Origin: Pseudomonadota bacterium
GTDB taxonomy: Bacteria > Pseudomonadota > Alphaproteobacteria > Rhizobiales > Xanthobacteraceae
Length of the DNA: 64,000 bases
Reading direction: 5' to 3'
NCBI GenBank assembly: GCA_018242205.1
Contig: JAFECJ010000007.1
Location: 1 to 64,000, forward strand
Below the pieces are notes generated by a model that saw only the letters and a program-made list of their open reading frames with translations, did not search any database and was not told the origin of the DNA. Each line of letters starts with the position of its first letter. Within the stretch, counting starts at the first letter, position 1. The position numbers and the translations under genes are program-made. Positions 18,000 to 26,940 of the stretch are shown here, in pieces.

Positions 18000-18761
18000 T
18001 CAGGGCGCCGGTGGCGCGATGGCGGCGTCACCTTGGCCGGCCCGCTTAAGTGACTCTGCGATGAAACCCGACGCTTTCATTTCCTCGACAAAGCTCCGAA
18101 GATATTCCACGCCGGCTCTGCGATCGCCAGGCGTTCCCATCGCCTGATGGATGGCCATAAAAGGCGGCTCCAGGATGCGCAAGCCCGTGTGGGACGCCAT
18201 GTAGTTCTGCAGCGCCTGGCGCACGCCGGCGGCAACCTCAAGCCTGTCGCGCTCGAACGTTGCCATCGAACCGGCACCATGGGGCGAGCGTACCAAGGTC
18301 GCCGCTTTGATGCTGCGGGTGAGAAAAAGCTCGTAGGCGGAGCCGGTGGCTACCGCAATCCGGTTGCCGGCGCGATCGACCTCGTCGCCCGTTTTCAGCA
18401 GCGAGTCGGTCCGGACCATGTAGTTGCCTTCGATGATTACATAAGGTGCCGTAAAGGCAATTTCGGCGGCGCGCACCAGATCGACGGCAAGAAAAGCGAC
18501 GTCCCATTCATGTCGCTTGAGCGCCTCGAAGACCTTGCCGGCGGCGTCGAAAACTACGTGGTCGACCGGAACGGAAAGTCGTTCGCCGAGAGCGCGAGCG
18601 AGATCGATGGTGACCCCGGTTAGTGTGCCGGTGGCAGGGTTCGACTGCACCAGAACGGCGTTGCCGCGGTTGATGGCGGCGCGCAACCGCCCCCTGGGCG
18701 CCAGGCTTTTGACGATTTCCGCACTGGGAGACTGCATCGCTGATCCGAGACCTGAGGCCAT
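18000..18761 (-). CDS. Amino-acid-type substrate-binding domain protein lacking a clear signal peptide
   Basis: 253 aa resembling family 3 periplasmic binding proteins (SBP_bac_3). It has the opening LAPRGRLRAAINRGNAVLV, then GVTIDLARALGERLSVPVDHVVFD and DVAFLAVDLVRAAEIAFTAPYVIIEGNYMV. Unlike exported relatives it starts MASGLGSAMQSPSAEIVK with no hydrophobic leader, and no permease or ATPase lies nearby. Either the leader has been lost, the true start is elsewhere, or it acts in the cytoplasm. It is the last gene behind the Hyf-like complex, 36 bp after the GlcG-like gene. Confidence 0.75.
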   Translation of the reverse strand: MASGLGSAMQSPSAEIVKSLAPRGRLRAAINRGNAVLVQSNPATGTLTGVTIDLARALGERLSVPVDHVVFDAAGKVFEALKRHEWDVAFLAVDLVRAAEIAFTAPYVIIEGNYMVRTDSLLKTGDEVDRAGNRIAVATGSAYELFLTRSIKAATLVRSPHGAGSMATFERDRLEVAAGVRQALQNYMASHTGLRILEPPFMAIHQAMGTPGDRRAGVEYLRSFVEEMKASGFIAESLKRAGQGDAAIAPPAP

Positions 18762-18797
18762 CAGATGGAATTGGCAGGCATTGTGCAGCCTACCGTT

Positions 18798-19220
18798 TCA
18801 AGCCCGCTTTTCATCCATAAGTCTGCCGATAGCGACATTGGCGACCTCAAGGTCCTGATCGCCGGTTCCGGATCCTACGCCGATTCCGCCGATCACGTGA
18901 CCGTCAACGACGATCGGTAGTCCGCCCTTCAGGTTGAGCATGTCGCCGTCGGTAGCGATCGCCAGCTTGAGTTCGACCGACGGATCGAGCGTCCCGGTCG
19001 GCTTACCGGTAGAGGCGGCGGTCATAGCCTTGCGCTGCGCCGATTGGATGCTGAGTACACGTGAGCCGGTCATGCGGAAGAAAGCCACGAGATTACAGCC
19101 TTCGTCGACGATGGCGATGCACTGCGGTACACCCATCTTGTGGGCGTGCGCGATGGCCGCATCGAGCAGGATGCGGGCACCGTCATCGCTGAGCTTGATC
19201 ACTGGACGCGTCGTCGCCAT
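18798..19220 (-). CDS. GlcG/HbpS (haem-degrading domain) family protein
   Basis: 140 aa, the standard size. Family features are ILLDAAIAHAHKMGVPQCIAIVDEGCNLVAF and the Gly-rich GGLPIVVDGHVIGGIGVGSG towards the end. Members include GlcG of glycolate operons and the haem-binding HbpS; many lie in catabolic clusters with unknown roles. The start is ATG 19220; the frame is open upstream but gives Arg-rich non-protein-like sequence. It lies 104 bp after the Hyf-like operon and may be cotranscribed with it and the following binding protein. Confidence 0.85.
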   Translation of the reverse strand: MATTRPVIKLSDDGARILLDAAIAHAHKMGVPQCIAIVDEGCNLVAFFRMTGSRVLSIQSAQRKAMTAASTGKPTGTLDPSVELKLAIATDGDMLNLKGGLPIVVDGHVIGGIGVGSGTGDQDLEVANVAIGRLMDEKRA

Positions 19221-19324
19221 GGTCGGATCCCATTTTTCGATCGCATTATACACCCGCACGGTACATGGTCGCGCGTCCAATGTGGAGCGGAATGCCGGGA
19301 GCCGCCGCGGCCGCGGAAGCCTTC

Positions 19325-19852
19325 TCAAACGGCACTGCCGTCCTGACGCTGCAGCAAAGCGAGCAGCCCCCTCAACAATGCGGTCGGCGAGGGCGGGCAC
19401 CCATCGATGTGCAAATCGACGGGGATCACGTCGCTGACGCCGCCCACGACGGCATAGCTCCCGGCAAAAAGGCCGCCGCCGCGCGCGCAGCCGCCGATCG
19501 CGAGCACCCATTTTGGATCGGGCATGGCGTCGTAGGTTCGTAGCAAAGCTTCACGCATGTTCCTGGTGACAGGGCCGGTCACGGTCAAAACGTCGGCATG
19601 ACGCGGCGACGCGACGAAGCGCAGGCCGAACCGTTCGAGATCGTAGAAGGCGTTCGACAGCGCATGCAATTCAAGCTCACAGCCGTTACACGAACCGGCG
19701 TCCACGTGGCGGATCGACAGCGATCGGCCGAGCCGTGTGCGGGCCGCGCGATTCGTGCTCTGCGCCAGCTCGGCGAGCGCGGCCTCATCCGGTTGCGGCG
19801 CCGGCTCGGTCAGCGCGCCCGTGGTGAGTCCTTCAATCAAACTGCGGCGCAT
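19325..19852 (-). CDS. hyfI: Hyf/complex-I-like Fe-S small subunit (HyfI/NuoB type)
   Basis: 175 aa. All four cysteines for the N2-type 4Fe-4S cluster are present: C55 and C58 (SCNGCELEL), C122 (AIGGCARGG) and C152 (DGCPPSP). The sequence DLERFGLRFVASPRHADVLTVTGPVT is typical of the NuoB/HyfI family. It would carry electrons at the junction of the peripheral arm and membrane arm. It follows the large subunit gene after 9 bp. Confidence 0.9.
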   Translation of the reverse strand: MRRSLIEGLTTGALTEPAPQPDEAALAELAQSTNRAARTRLGRSLSIRHVDAGSCNGCELELHALSNAFYDLERFGLRFVASPRHADVLTVTGPVTRNMREALLRTYDAMPDPKWVLAIGGCARGGGLFAGSYAVVGGVSDVIPVDLHIDGCPPSPTALLRGLLALLQRQDGSAV

Positions 19853-19861
19853 CGTCTGGTC

Positions 19862-21361
19862 CTAAAGATCGTGTCCCGAGTAAGAACAGTTGAAAGACTT
19901 ATTGCAGAGCGGGAAGTCGGCGATAATGTTATTCTCGATGGCAGTTTCGAGCAGCGGCCACTGGAACCAGGAGGCATCCCGCAGATGGCAACGTCGAATG
20001 CGGTTGTCGTCGCCGAGGCGCAGCCAAACCAGAACGTCTCCGCGGAAGGCCTCCGCGTAGGCCATGCCTTCGCAGGGGCCGCTTACGGCAATGGCCGTGG
20101 CCACGCCACCGGGCGGCAGCCGCTCGAGGATCTGCTCAATCAACGACAGACTCTGCTCCACCTCGCGGATGCGGATCCAGACACGCGCGTTGACATCGCC
20201 GGCGGCAAGCACCGGCACATCGAATGACAATTCGGCATAAGGTGCATATCCCGGTGTCCGCCGCGCATCGAAATTCCGTCCTGCGGCGCGGCCGATGTAG
20301 CCGCCGGCGCCAAACTGCCGTGCGTATTCCGGTTTGACGATGCCGGTGGTGACCGTCCGGTCCTGCAGCGATGCCGTATTGTCGTAAAGCTCGATCAGTC
20401 GCGGAAATCTCGCGCGCAGTTCGGCAAGAAGTCCGCGAAGCTGCGCTTCGCCATCCGCATTCAGATCGCGTGCGACGCCACCCGGCACGACCGCGTCCAT
20501 CATCAGGCGATGCCCAAAGCAGGCCTCTGTTGCGCGCAAGGTGCGCTCGCGCAGGATGCCGGTCTGGGCGTGCATGAGCGCGAAGGACGCATCGTTACAA
20601 ATCGCGCCGATGTCGCCGAAGTGGTTGGCAAGCCGTTCCAGCTCGGCCATCAGCGCCCGCAGGTACAGGGCGCGGGCAGGCGGCGTGATCTGCGTCGCCG
20701 CTTCCACAGCACGGGCAAATGCCGAGGCGTAGGCGACGGTGCTATCGCCGGACGCACGGCCAGCAAGCTGAGCCCCGCGTTCGATCGTTGCGCCGGCCAT
20801 CAGGCTCTCGATACCCTTATGCACGTAGCCGAGCCGCTCTTCGACGCGCACCACGAACTCGCCATTGGCCGTAAAGCGGAAATGGCCCGGTTCGATGATG
20901 CCGGCATGCACCGGTCCGACGGGCACCTGGTGCAATGCGTCGCCCTCGGCGGGCAGGAACGCGTATGGTTCGCGCTGCGGCGCGCCGCGTTTACCCAGCG
21001 GATGCGCGACATCCCAGAAGCCGAGATCGAGCCAGGGCCTTCGGTCCGGCGTGCCGACCGGTTCGTATCCGAACAGCGAAAAGATTGCGCGTTCCAGCCG
21101 CATGGCGGGCGGATGCCGCGCTGCGACACTGGGGAACCGTCCGTTGCTGCATTGGTATGTGAGTACGGCGATCTCGTTCGCTCCGCTGATCACCGCCATA
21201 TGGACCGCGTCGACGTCCGCCCACAGGCCGGACAAGGTCCAGCGGCCGGCGGCGAACTCATCGATGGCCCGTGCCCAGCCGGCGTCGTCAACGACCGCGC
21301 GTGGCCACGGTCGGTGGCTGCCAACGGTTTGTGTGCTGCCGATGGTGTCTAGAATCGTCAC
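19862..21361 (-). CDS. hyfG: Hyf-like large subunit (NuoC-NuoD fusion) lacking N-terminal NiFe ligands
   Basis: 499 aa, an N-terminal NuoC-like part (about 1-130) fused to a NuoD/hydrogenase large-subunit-like part. The first NiFe-binding CxxC of true group 4 hydrogenases (RxCGxC) is replaced by serines: GRASGDST, S204 and S207. Near the C-terminus two cysteines remain (C486, C492 in LCNKSFNCS) but not in the usual DPCxxC context. The subunit therefore should not make H2. It resembles the energy-converting-hydrogenase-related (Ehr) complexes. It starts with GTG overlapping the hyfF stop. Function: a Q-module-like peripheral subunit with an unknown electron donor or acceptor. Confidence 0.88.
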   Translation of the reverse strand: MTILDTIGSTQTVGSHRPWPRAVVDDAGWARAIDEFAAGRWTLSGLWADVDAVHMAVISGANEIAVLTYQCSNGRFPSVAARHPPAMRLERAIFSLFGYEPVGTPDRRPWLDLGFWDVAHPLGKRGAPQREPYAFLPAEGDALHQVPVGPVHAGIIEPGHFRFTANGEFVVRVEERLGYVHKGIESLMAGATIERGAQLAGRASGDSTVAYASAFARAVEAATQITPPARALYLRALMAELERLANHFGDIGAICNDASFALMHAQTGILRERTLRATEACFGHRLMMDAVVPGGVARDLNADGEAQLRGLLAELRARFPRLIELYDNTASLQDRTVTTGIVKPEYARQFGAGGYIGRAAGRNFDARRTPGYAPYAELSFDVPVLAAGDVNARVWIRIREVEQSLSLIEQILERLPPGGVATAIAVSGPCEGMAYAEAFRGDVLVWLRLGDDNRIRRCHLRDASWFQWPLLETAIENNIIADFPLCNKSFNCSYSGHDL

Positions 21362-22791
21362 CCGAGCAACCTCGCGACGTTCTCGAAGCCGGCGACTAAC
21401 GCCGGAGGCATGTAAATGCCAGCGGCAAAGACAATGGCGAAATGCGCAAACATCGGCACGAACGAAGCATGCGTCGGCTCAGTGGGGCCGCGCGGCTCGC
21501 CGAAGGCAACCGAGCTCAGTCGCAAGAAAAGACCGCCAAGCGCGACGATGATGCCGAGCGCCAGCAGGATCGCAAGCCACGGCTGCCGCGCGAACGTCGA
21601 CGATACGACGAGGAATTCGCTCATGAAGATGCCCATGGGCGGCAGACCGGCGATGGCGACAACGCCGATCACCAGCGACCAGCCCAGCAGCGGATGGCTG
21701 ACCGTCAGGCCGCTTAGGTCGGCAATCTTCTGCGTCCGTTTGACTTGGGCGATATGGCCGACTGCGAAGAAAATCGCCGACTTGGTGAGCGAGTGCATGG
21801 TCATGTGCAGCAGGCCGGCGAAATTGGCGAGCGGGCCGCCCATGCCGAACGCGAACACGATGATGCCCATGTGCTCGATCGACGAATAGGCGAACATGCG
21901 CTTGATGTCTCGTCGCCGGTACAACATGAATGCCGCGAAGATGCAGGACACGAGACCCATCGTCACCATGAGCGGCCCCGGAGCGATTGCCACCGGATTG
22001 AGGGCGAGGAGCATCTTGAATCTGAGGAGCGCATAGAGCGCAACGTTGAGCAGCAGGCCCGACAGCACCGCCGAGATCGGCGTAGGTCCTTCGGCGTGCG
22101 CGTCCGGCAACCAGGCGTGTAGAGGTGCAAGACCGACTTTGGTGCCGTAGCCCAGCAACAGGAAGACGAAGGCGACGTTGAGGAGCGGCGCGTCGAAGCG
22201 GGCGGCATGTTGGACCAGCGTGGTCCATACCATGGCGCCGAGGCCTTCCCCGATGACCGGTTGCGCCGCCATATAGACCAGAATGGTGCCAAAGAGCGCG
22301 AGCGCGATGCCCACGCTGCCGAGGATGAAGTATTTCCAGGCCGCCTCCAGCGCCTCGTGGGTGCGGTAGATGCCGACCATCATCACCGTCGTCAGCGTCG
22401 CCACTTCGATGGCTACCCACATGAGGCCGATATTGTTGGCGGTGAGCGCGAGGTTCATGGCGAACATCAGCACCTGGTACATCGCGTGGTAGAAGCGCAC
22501 CGAACTCGACGTCAGCCGCCCGATCTCGATTTCATGGCTGATGTAGCTGGCGCTGAAGATGCTCGTCGTCAGCGCCACGAACGTGGTTAGGACGATGAAT
22601 ACCCGGTTGAGATCGTCGATCAGTAGATAATCGCCGGTTTGCGCTTCCGTTCGGAATAGAAGTACCGAGATCGAGAACGTCACCAACGTCGCGACCACAT
22701 TCAGGTTTGCCGTCAACCGGTAACCGGGCAGGACGGCGAGGATCGCCGCCGATACGATCGGAGCAATGAGAATGGCTTCGAGCGCGGTCAT
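21358..22791 (-). CDS. hyfF: Hyf-like antiporter-type membrane subunit (HyfF)
   Basis: 477 aa with about 14 hydrophobic segments; Mrp-antiporter/NuoL-M-N family. Typical features are FYHAMYQVLMFAMNLALTANNIGLMWVAIEVATL, GTKVGLAPLHAWLPDAHAEGPTPISAVLSG and FAYSSIEHMGIIVFAFGMGG, with the Lys and His positions used in proton transfer. The ATG at 22791 is chosen because the open frame upstream runs antisense-like through hyfE. It overlaps hyfE by 4 bp. A proton or sodium translocation role is inferred from the family. Confidence 0.92.
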   Translation of the reverse strand: MTALEAILIAPIVSAAILAVLPGYRLTANLNVVATLVTFSISVLLFRTEAQTGDYLLIDDLNRVFIVLTTFVALTTSIFSASYISHEIEIGRLTSSSVRFYHAMYQVLMFAMNLALTANNIGLMWVAIEVATLTTVMMVGIYRTHEALEAAWKYFILGSVGIALALFGTILVYMAAQPVIGEGLGAMVWTTLVQHAARFDAPLLNVAFVFLLLGYGTKVGLAPLHAWLPDAHAEGPTPISAVLSGLLLNVALYALLRFKMLLALNPVAIAPGPLMVTMGLVSCIFAAFMLYRRRDIKRMFAYSSIEHMGIIVFAFGMGGPLANFAGLLHMTMHSLTKSAIFFAVGHIAQVKRTQKIADLSGLTVSHPLLGWSLVIGVVAIAGLPPMGIFMSEFLVVSSTFARQPWLAILLALGIIVALGGLFLRLSSVAFGEPRGPTEPTHASFVPMFAHFAIVFAAGIYMPPALVAGFENVARLLG

Positions 22792-23450
22792 CTGCGCTCT
22801 CCGCGGAAGCGATCGAGGGCCTGGATGTCGACGGTGTCGAAGCGCTCGCGGATGCGAAACAGGAAGATGCCGATGACGATGAAGGCGATCAGCACGGAGA
22901 AGGCTACCGAGATTTCGACGACCAACGGCATTCCCTTGGCGCCGGTCGCAGCCAGCACCAGCCCGTTCTCCAGCGACATGAACCCGATCACCTGGCTGAC
23001 CGCATTGCGGCGTGTCACCATCATCAGCAGGCCGAGAAGGACCACCGACAGGGCGAAAGCGAGGTCTTCGCGCGCCAGCGGATCGGCCTCGGCGGTCACG
23101 CGCAGCATGACCACCATCGACAGCGCGACGAGGCCGATGCCCGTGAGCATCGCGAGGCCGACGCCGACGACGTTGTCGATCTCGCGGTGAATGCCGAGCC
23201 GGATGATGATTCGGCGCAGGCCGATCGGGATGGCGACCGCCTTGAAGGCGAGCGCAATCAGCGCGGTGATATAGAGATGCGGCGCGTCGTGGATAAAGGC
23301 TTGCCATGCGACCGACAAAGTCAACACTAGGGCGTGCACGGCATAGATGTGGATCAATGCCAGAAGCCGGTCTTGGTACAGTTCGAGGAAACTGACGACG
23401 ACCAGAGACCCGGCAAGCAAATGGGCGATATCGAAGCTCAGCCCGTGCAT
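22788..23450 (-). CDS. hyfE: Hyf-like membrane subunit (HyfE)
   Basis: 220 aa with about seven hydrophobic segments and the NuoK-like part VIGFMSLENGLVLAATGAKGMPL near the end. It ends with a charged tail (RIRERFDTVDIQALDRFRGERR). It overlaps hyfF and abuts hyfC. HyfE is the membrane subunit linking the antiporter modules of hydrogenase-4-type complexes. Confidence 0.9.
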   Translation of the reverse strand: MHGLSFDIAHLLAGSLVVVSFLELYQDRLLALIHIYAVHALVLTLSVAWQAFIHDAPHLYITALIALAFKAVAIPIGLRRIIIRLGIHREIDNVVGVGLAMLTGIGLVALSMVVMLRVTAEADPLAREDLAFALSVVLLGLLMMVTRRNAVSQVIGFMSLENGLVLAATGAKGMPLVVEISVAFSVLIAFIVIGIFLFRIRERFDTVDIQALDRFRGERR

Positions 23451-24406
23451 CAGAAGCTCCTCGACACGAAGCGAAGCAGCGTCGCGAGCAAGGCCAGCAT
23501 GAGGGCTGCGCCGAGGAACTGTGGCACGCGGAAGACGCGCATCTTAGCGATGGCTGTCTCGAACACGGCAAGCAGGAATCCGCCGATGGCGATTTTACCG
23601 GCGTAAGCGGCGATGCCGACGGCAACCAGCGCGGGCTCGGCGGTTGCCGTGCTAATTCCCCAAGGCGCGAACAGGCAGGCGATCAGCGAGACATAAAGAA
23701 GGAGTTTGAGAAAGCTTGCGAACTCGACCAGCGCCAAGTGACGTCCGGAGTATTCGAGGATCATCGCCTCGTGCACCATGGTCAGTTCGAGATGCGTCGC
23801 CGGATTATCGACCGGAATGCGTGCATTCTCGGCGATGGCGACCACGATCAGCGCCAGGAGACCGAGGCCAAGCGAGACGCGAAGTCCTACCTCCGGGGAG
23901 TTCATGAAGGCGGCCATGGTCGACAACTGAGTGGAGCCGGCGATCAGTGCGACGGCGAACACGATCATCATCATGGCCGGCTCGGCAAGCGAGGCGATCA
24001 TCATCTCGCGGCTGGCGCCGATGCCGCCGAAGCCGGTGCCGGTGTCCATGCCGGCGAGCGCCAGGAAGAAGCGCGCGCTGCCGAGAAGCGCGATCAGCGC
24101 AATCAGGTCTGCCGTCCAGGAGAACAGGAGGCCGGAGCGGAATGTCGGCACCAGCGAGGCGGCAACCCAGGTGCCTGCAAAGACCAGATAGGGGATGGCG
24201 CGGAACAACCAGGAGGCATTGCTGGCGAGTACGACATCTTTGCGCAGAAGTCGCGCAAGGTCGCGATATGGCTGGATCAGCGACGGGCCGCGGCGGCGCA
24301 TGAGCCGAGCCTTCACCTTGCGAACGAAGCCGGTCAGCAGCGGTGCCAGTGCGAGCACCAACAGCATCTGGGCGCCTTGGAAGATGAATTCGTGGATCAG
24401 GGCCAT
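23450..24406 (-). CDS. hyfC: Hyf-like membrane subunit (HyfC, NuoH type)
   Basis: 318 aa, eight or nine hydrophobic segments. The cytoplasmic loop RRRGPSLIQPYRDLARLLRKD and ENARIPVDNPATHLELTMVH are diagnostic of NuoH/HyfC, the subunit that anchors the peripheral arm. It overlaps hyfB by 10 bp. Confidence 0.93.
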   Translation of the reverse strand: MALIHEFIFQGAQMLLVLALAPLLTGFVRKVKARLMRRRGPSLIQPYRDLARLLRKDVVLASNASWLFRAIPYLVFAGTWVAASLVPTFRSGLLFSWTADLIALIALLGSARFFLALAGMDTGTGFGGIGASREMMIASLAEPAMMMIVFAVALIAGSTQLSTMAAFMNSPEVGLRVSLGLGLLALIVVAIAENARIPVDNPATHLELTMVHEAMILEYSGRHLALVEFASFLKLLLYVSLIACLFAPWGISTATAEPALVAVGIAAYAGKIAIGGFLLAVFETAIAKMRVFRVPQFLGAALMLALLATLLRFVSRSF

Positions 24407-26400
24407 GCAGCGAGCACCAGAAGCAGCAACACCAGAGCCGCGAACACCAGCGACAGGTAACGGCGGATAGTGAGAAATTGCAGTGCGTTCAGCTTCTCCG
24501 CTGAGAAGCTGATGAATTGGACGAGTGGCGCGTAAAGCGTATCCCAGATCGGATCATACACGATCGCCGTGAAGCGCGCGGGCGACGTCGAATTCGGTGG
24601 CGGCATCTCGCCTATTTCGCGGGCGCGAAACATCAGCGTGCAGAAAACGCGGCGAATTGGCTGCGCGAAACTGCTGCCGGAATACTGCGCCATCGGGCTC
24701 GCGTCCGGAAAACCGCAGTCCCAAATTGCGCTGCGCCGAATTTTGTCGGAAGCCAGCCGGTGAATGGCGAAGGCGCAGATCATGGCCGAGACGGCGATGA
24801 AGACGAACACCAGGAGGCCATTATAGGAGCTGCGGCCCTCGGCGATCGGCACGATTGAGAGCCATGCGACGCCGACCTGTGCCGGCATCCGGCCTCCCGT
24901 AAGGAGTTGCGTCGTCGTGGCGAGCGCGTCGATGGCGAAGCCGGGGATGATGCCGAGGATGAGGCAGGCCACTGCGAGCAGTCCCATGGCGACAATCGAC
25001 ACACCCTCGACCTCGTGCGCGTTGCGCGCCGCCTCGCTACGCGGCCTGCTGAGAAAAGTGACGCCGTAGACGCGCACGAAGCAGGCGCCGGCGAGCGCGG
25101 CGGAGAGCGCCAGCAGCGCTCCGGCGGCAGGTATCATCAGCTTCAGTCCCCAGGAGGACAGTTGTGGACTGACGAGGATTGCCTGGAAGGCAAGCCACTC
25201 CGATACAAAACCGTTGAAGGGTGGCAGAGCGGAGATCGCGACGCAGCCGATGAGAAACACAAATGCGGTACGCGGCATGCGGTGAATGAGCCCACCGAGC
25301 CTTTCGATGTTGCGCTCGCCGGTGGACGCAAGGACGGCGCCGGCGCCACAAAAGAGCAGGGTCTTGAACAGGGAATGGTTGAGGACGTGCAGAAGTGCGG
25401 CTGTCATGGCCAGGGCGGCAGCCAGATTCATGGCGTTGGCCTTGAAGGCGAGCGCGAGCCCAAGGGCAACGAATACGATGCCGATGTTCTCGATCGTTGA
25501 GTAGGCGAGCACGCGCTTGAGATCGCGCTGCATCAACGCGTAAAGCACACCCATGACCGCCGTAATCGCGCCGACTAAGAGGACCGGCATGCTCCACCAC
25601 CACGCCGGCGGGCCGACGAGGTCGAAGACGATGCGGATGAAGCCATAGATGGCGACCTTGGTCATTACGCCGCTCATCAGAGCGGAGACCTGGCTTGGCG
25701 CTGCCGGATGCGCGAGCGGCAGCCAGGCGTGCAGCGGCACAAGGCCGGCTTTCGATCCAGCGCCCACGAGCGCAAGAATAAGAACGAGCGCGGCGAAACC
25801 GGCGTTGGGCGGAGCGGTACGCATTGCCGCGAAGGCGTAGTCGCCGCTGGTGCCGGCGAGCAGGCCGAAGGCGAACAGCAGCGCAAGCGTTCCGAAACTC
25901 GCCATTAAGAGGTACACATAACCGGCACGCAAGATATCGCGCAGGTGATGGTGTGCTATCACCAAAGCCCAGGATGACAGCGACATGAATTCCCACGCCG
26001 TGAGAAATGAGAAGGCGTCGGCTGCGAGCAGGACGAGGTTCATGCCGGCAAGATAAGCTGGATAAAACGGCAGCACTCGGCCGGGGAATTCTTCATGTCG
26101 ACCGTAACCGAAAGCGAAAAGGCTCGCCGCTGCGGCGCCGAGATTGATGACAATCAGGAAGAAAGCCGAGAGCGCGTCGATCCGAAAGTGCGCGCCAAGC
26201 CACGGCAGACCGAGTGGCAGAGTGACGTTGGAATTATGTTGGCCGGACAGGCTGACGATGCCGACGGTGGCCAGTAGCAGCGCAAGGGCGAGGCTTGCGC
26301 CATAGACGGTCGGCCGCCCGATTGGCGAGGACGCCAGTACGATGCCGGCCGGCGCCAGCAGCAACAAGGCCGCCACCGCGATCAGAGCATCGGTCACCAT
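24397..26400 (-). CDS. hyfB: Hyf-like antiporter-type membrane subunit (HyfB)
   Basis: 667 aa, the largest membrane subunit, with about 16 hydrophobic segments. Family motifs include FLTAWEFMSLSSWALVI, GAGSKAGLVPLHAWLPLAHP and LAYSTIENIGIVFVALGLAL. It is the first structural gene of the complex, 46 bp after a small XRE regulator. Together with HyfC, E, F, G and I it forms a minimal membrane-bound oxidoreductase: two antiporter modules, a NuoH-like anchor and a NuoBCD-like arm, without NADH-binding or formate dehydrogenase subunits. Confidence 0.93.
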   Translation of the reverse strand: MVTDALIAVAALLLLAPAGIVLASSPIGRPTVYGASLALALLLATVGIVSLSGQHNSNVTLPLGLPWLGAHFRIDALSAFFLIVINLGAAAASLFAFGYGRHEEFPGRVLPFYPAYLAGMNLVLLAADAFSFLTAWEFMSLSSWALVIAHHHLRDILRAGYVYLLMASFGTLALLFAFGLLAGTSGDYAFAAMRTAPPNAGFAALVLILALVGAGSKAGLVPLHAWLPLAHPAAPSQVSALMSGVMTKVAIYGFIRIVFDLVGPPAWWWSMPVLLVGAITAVMGVLYALMQRDLKRVLAYSTIENIGIVFVALGLALAFKANAMNLAAALAMTAALLHVLNHSLFKTLLFCGAGAVLASTGERNIERLGGLIHRMPRTAFVFLIGCVAISALPPFNGFVSEWLAFQAILVSPQLSSWGLKLMIPAAGALLALSAALAGACFVRVYGVTFLSRPRSEAARNAHEVEGVSIVAMGLLAVACLILGIIPGFAIDALATTTQLLTGGRMPAQVGVAWLSIVPIAEGRSSYNGLLVFVFIAVSAMICAFAIHRLASDKIRRSAIWDCGFPDASPMAQYSGSSFAQPIRRVFCTLMFRAREIGEMPPPNSTSPARFTAIVYDPIWDTLYAPLVQFISFSAEKLNALQFLTIRRYLSLVFAALVLLLLVLAAWP

Positions 26401-26446
26401 CGGCGTCTCCGTGCCGACATTACACCGATCTCTCGGCGCAATGCGC

Positions 26447-26689
26447 TCATTTTAGGCGTACTCCGCGCCCGCCGCCTGCCGACGTGCTGCCTTCGCTGAT
26501 GAGTTCGACACCGTTCGTCATCAGCGCCTCGATGAGCTTCATCAGCGAGTCGACATTGCCGCGGACGACACCGCCGCTGGCCTCCATGCGCTGAATTGTC
26601 GGCAACGAAAGTCCGGATCGCTTCGCCAGCTCACGCTGGTCGATACCAAGAAGGGCGCGCGCGGCGCGCATCTGGCCGGATGTAATCAT
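26447..26689 (-). CDS. Small XRE-family helix-turn-helix regulator
   Basis: 80 aa from ATG 26689, essentially one HTH domain: QMRAARALLGIDQRELAKRSGLSLPTIQRMEAS. The rest is a short helix and a Gly-rich tail. The frame extends upstream to a TTG at 26725; no start has a good Shine-Dalgarno site. It lies 46 bp upstream of hyfB on the same strand, so it probably controls the complex or itself. Confidence 0.85.
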   Translation of the reverse strand: MITSGQMRAARALLGIDQRELAKRSGLSLPTIQRMEASGGVVRGNVDSLMKLIEALMTNGVELISEGSTSAGGGRGVRLK

Positions 26690-26940
26690 CAAGTTTAGCC
26701 GGCGATCGGCAGTTTTGAATGTCAACGACGTCTAACATGTGCAAAATGAGACTTCAAGTCTCATAGATGATGTTTAAGACATCATTCTTGGGCGCAAGGG
26801 CGGGAACGCGATGCGCCCGAAACCGTACGATCCGATCAGCAGACAGGGCGGTATCTGGGCGGCTCGGTTCGCGGGCTTCTGATTTCTTCGCGATGCGCGC
26901 CGCGGCGCGCTCGAGGATAACCTCGCGATCGCGGCCGCAG

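Noticed and set aside
19862..21361. [NiFe] hydrogenase large subunit
   Set aside because: The first CxxC needed to hold nickel is replaced by Ser204/Ser207, and no maturation genes are in the window.
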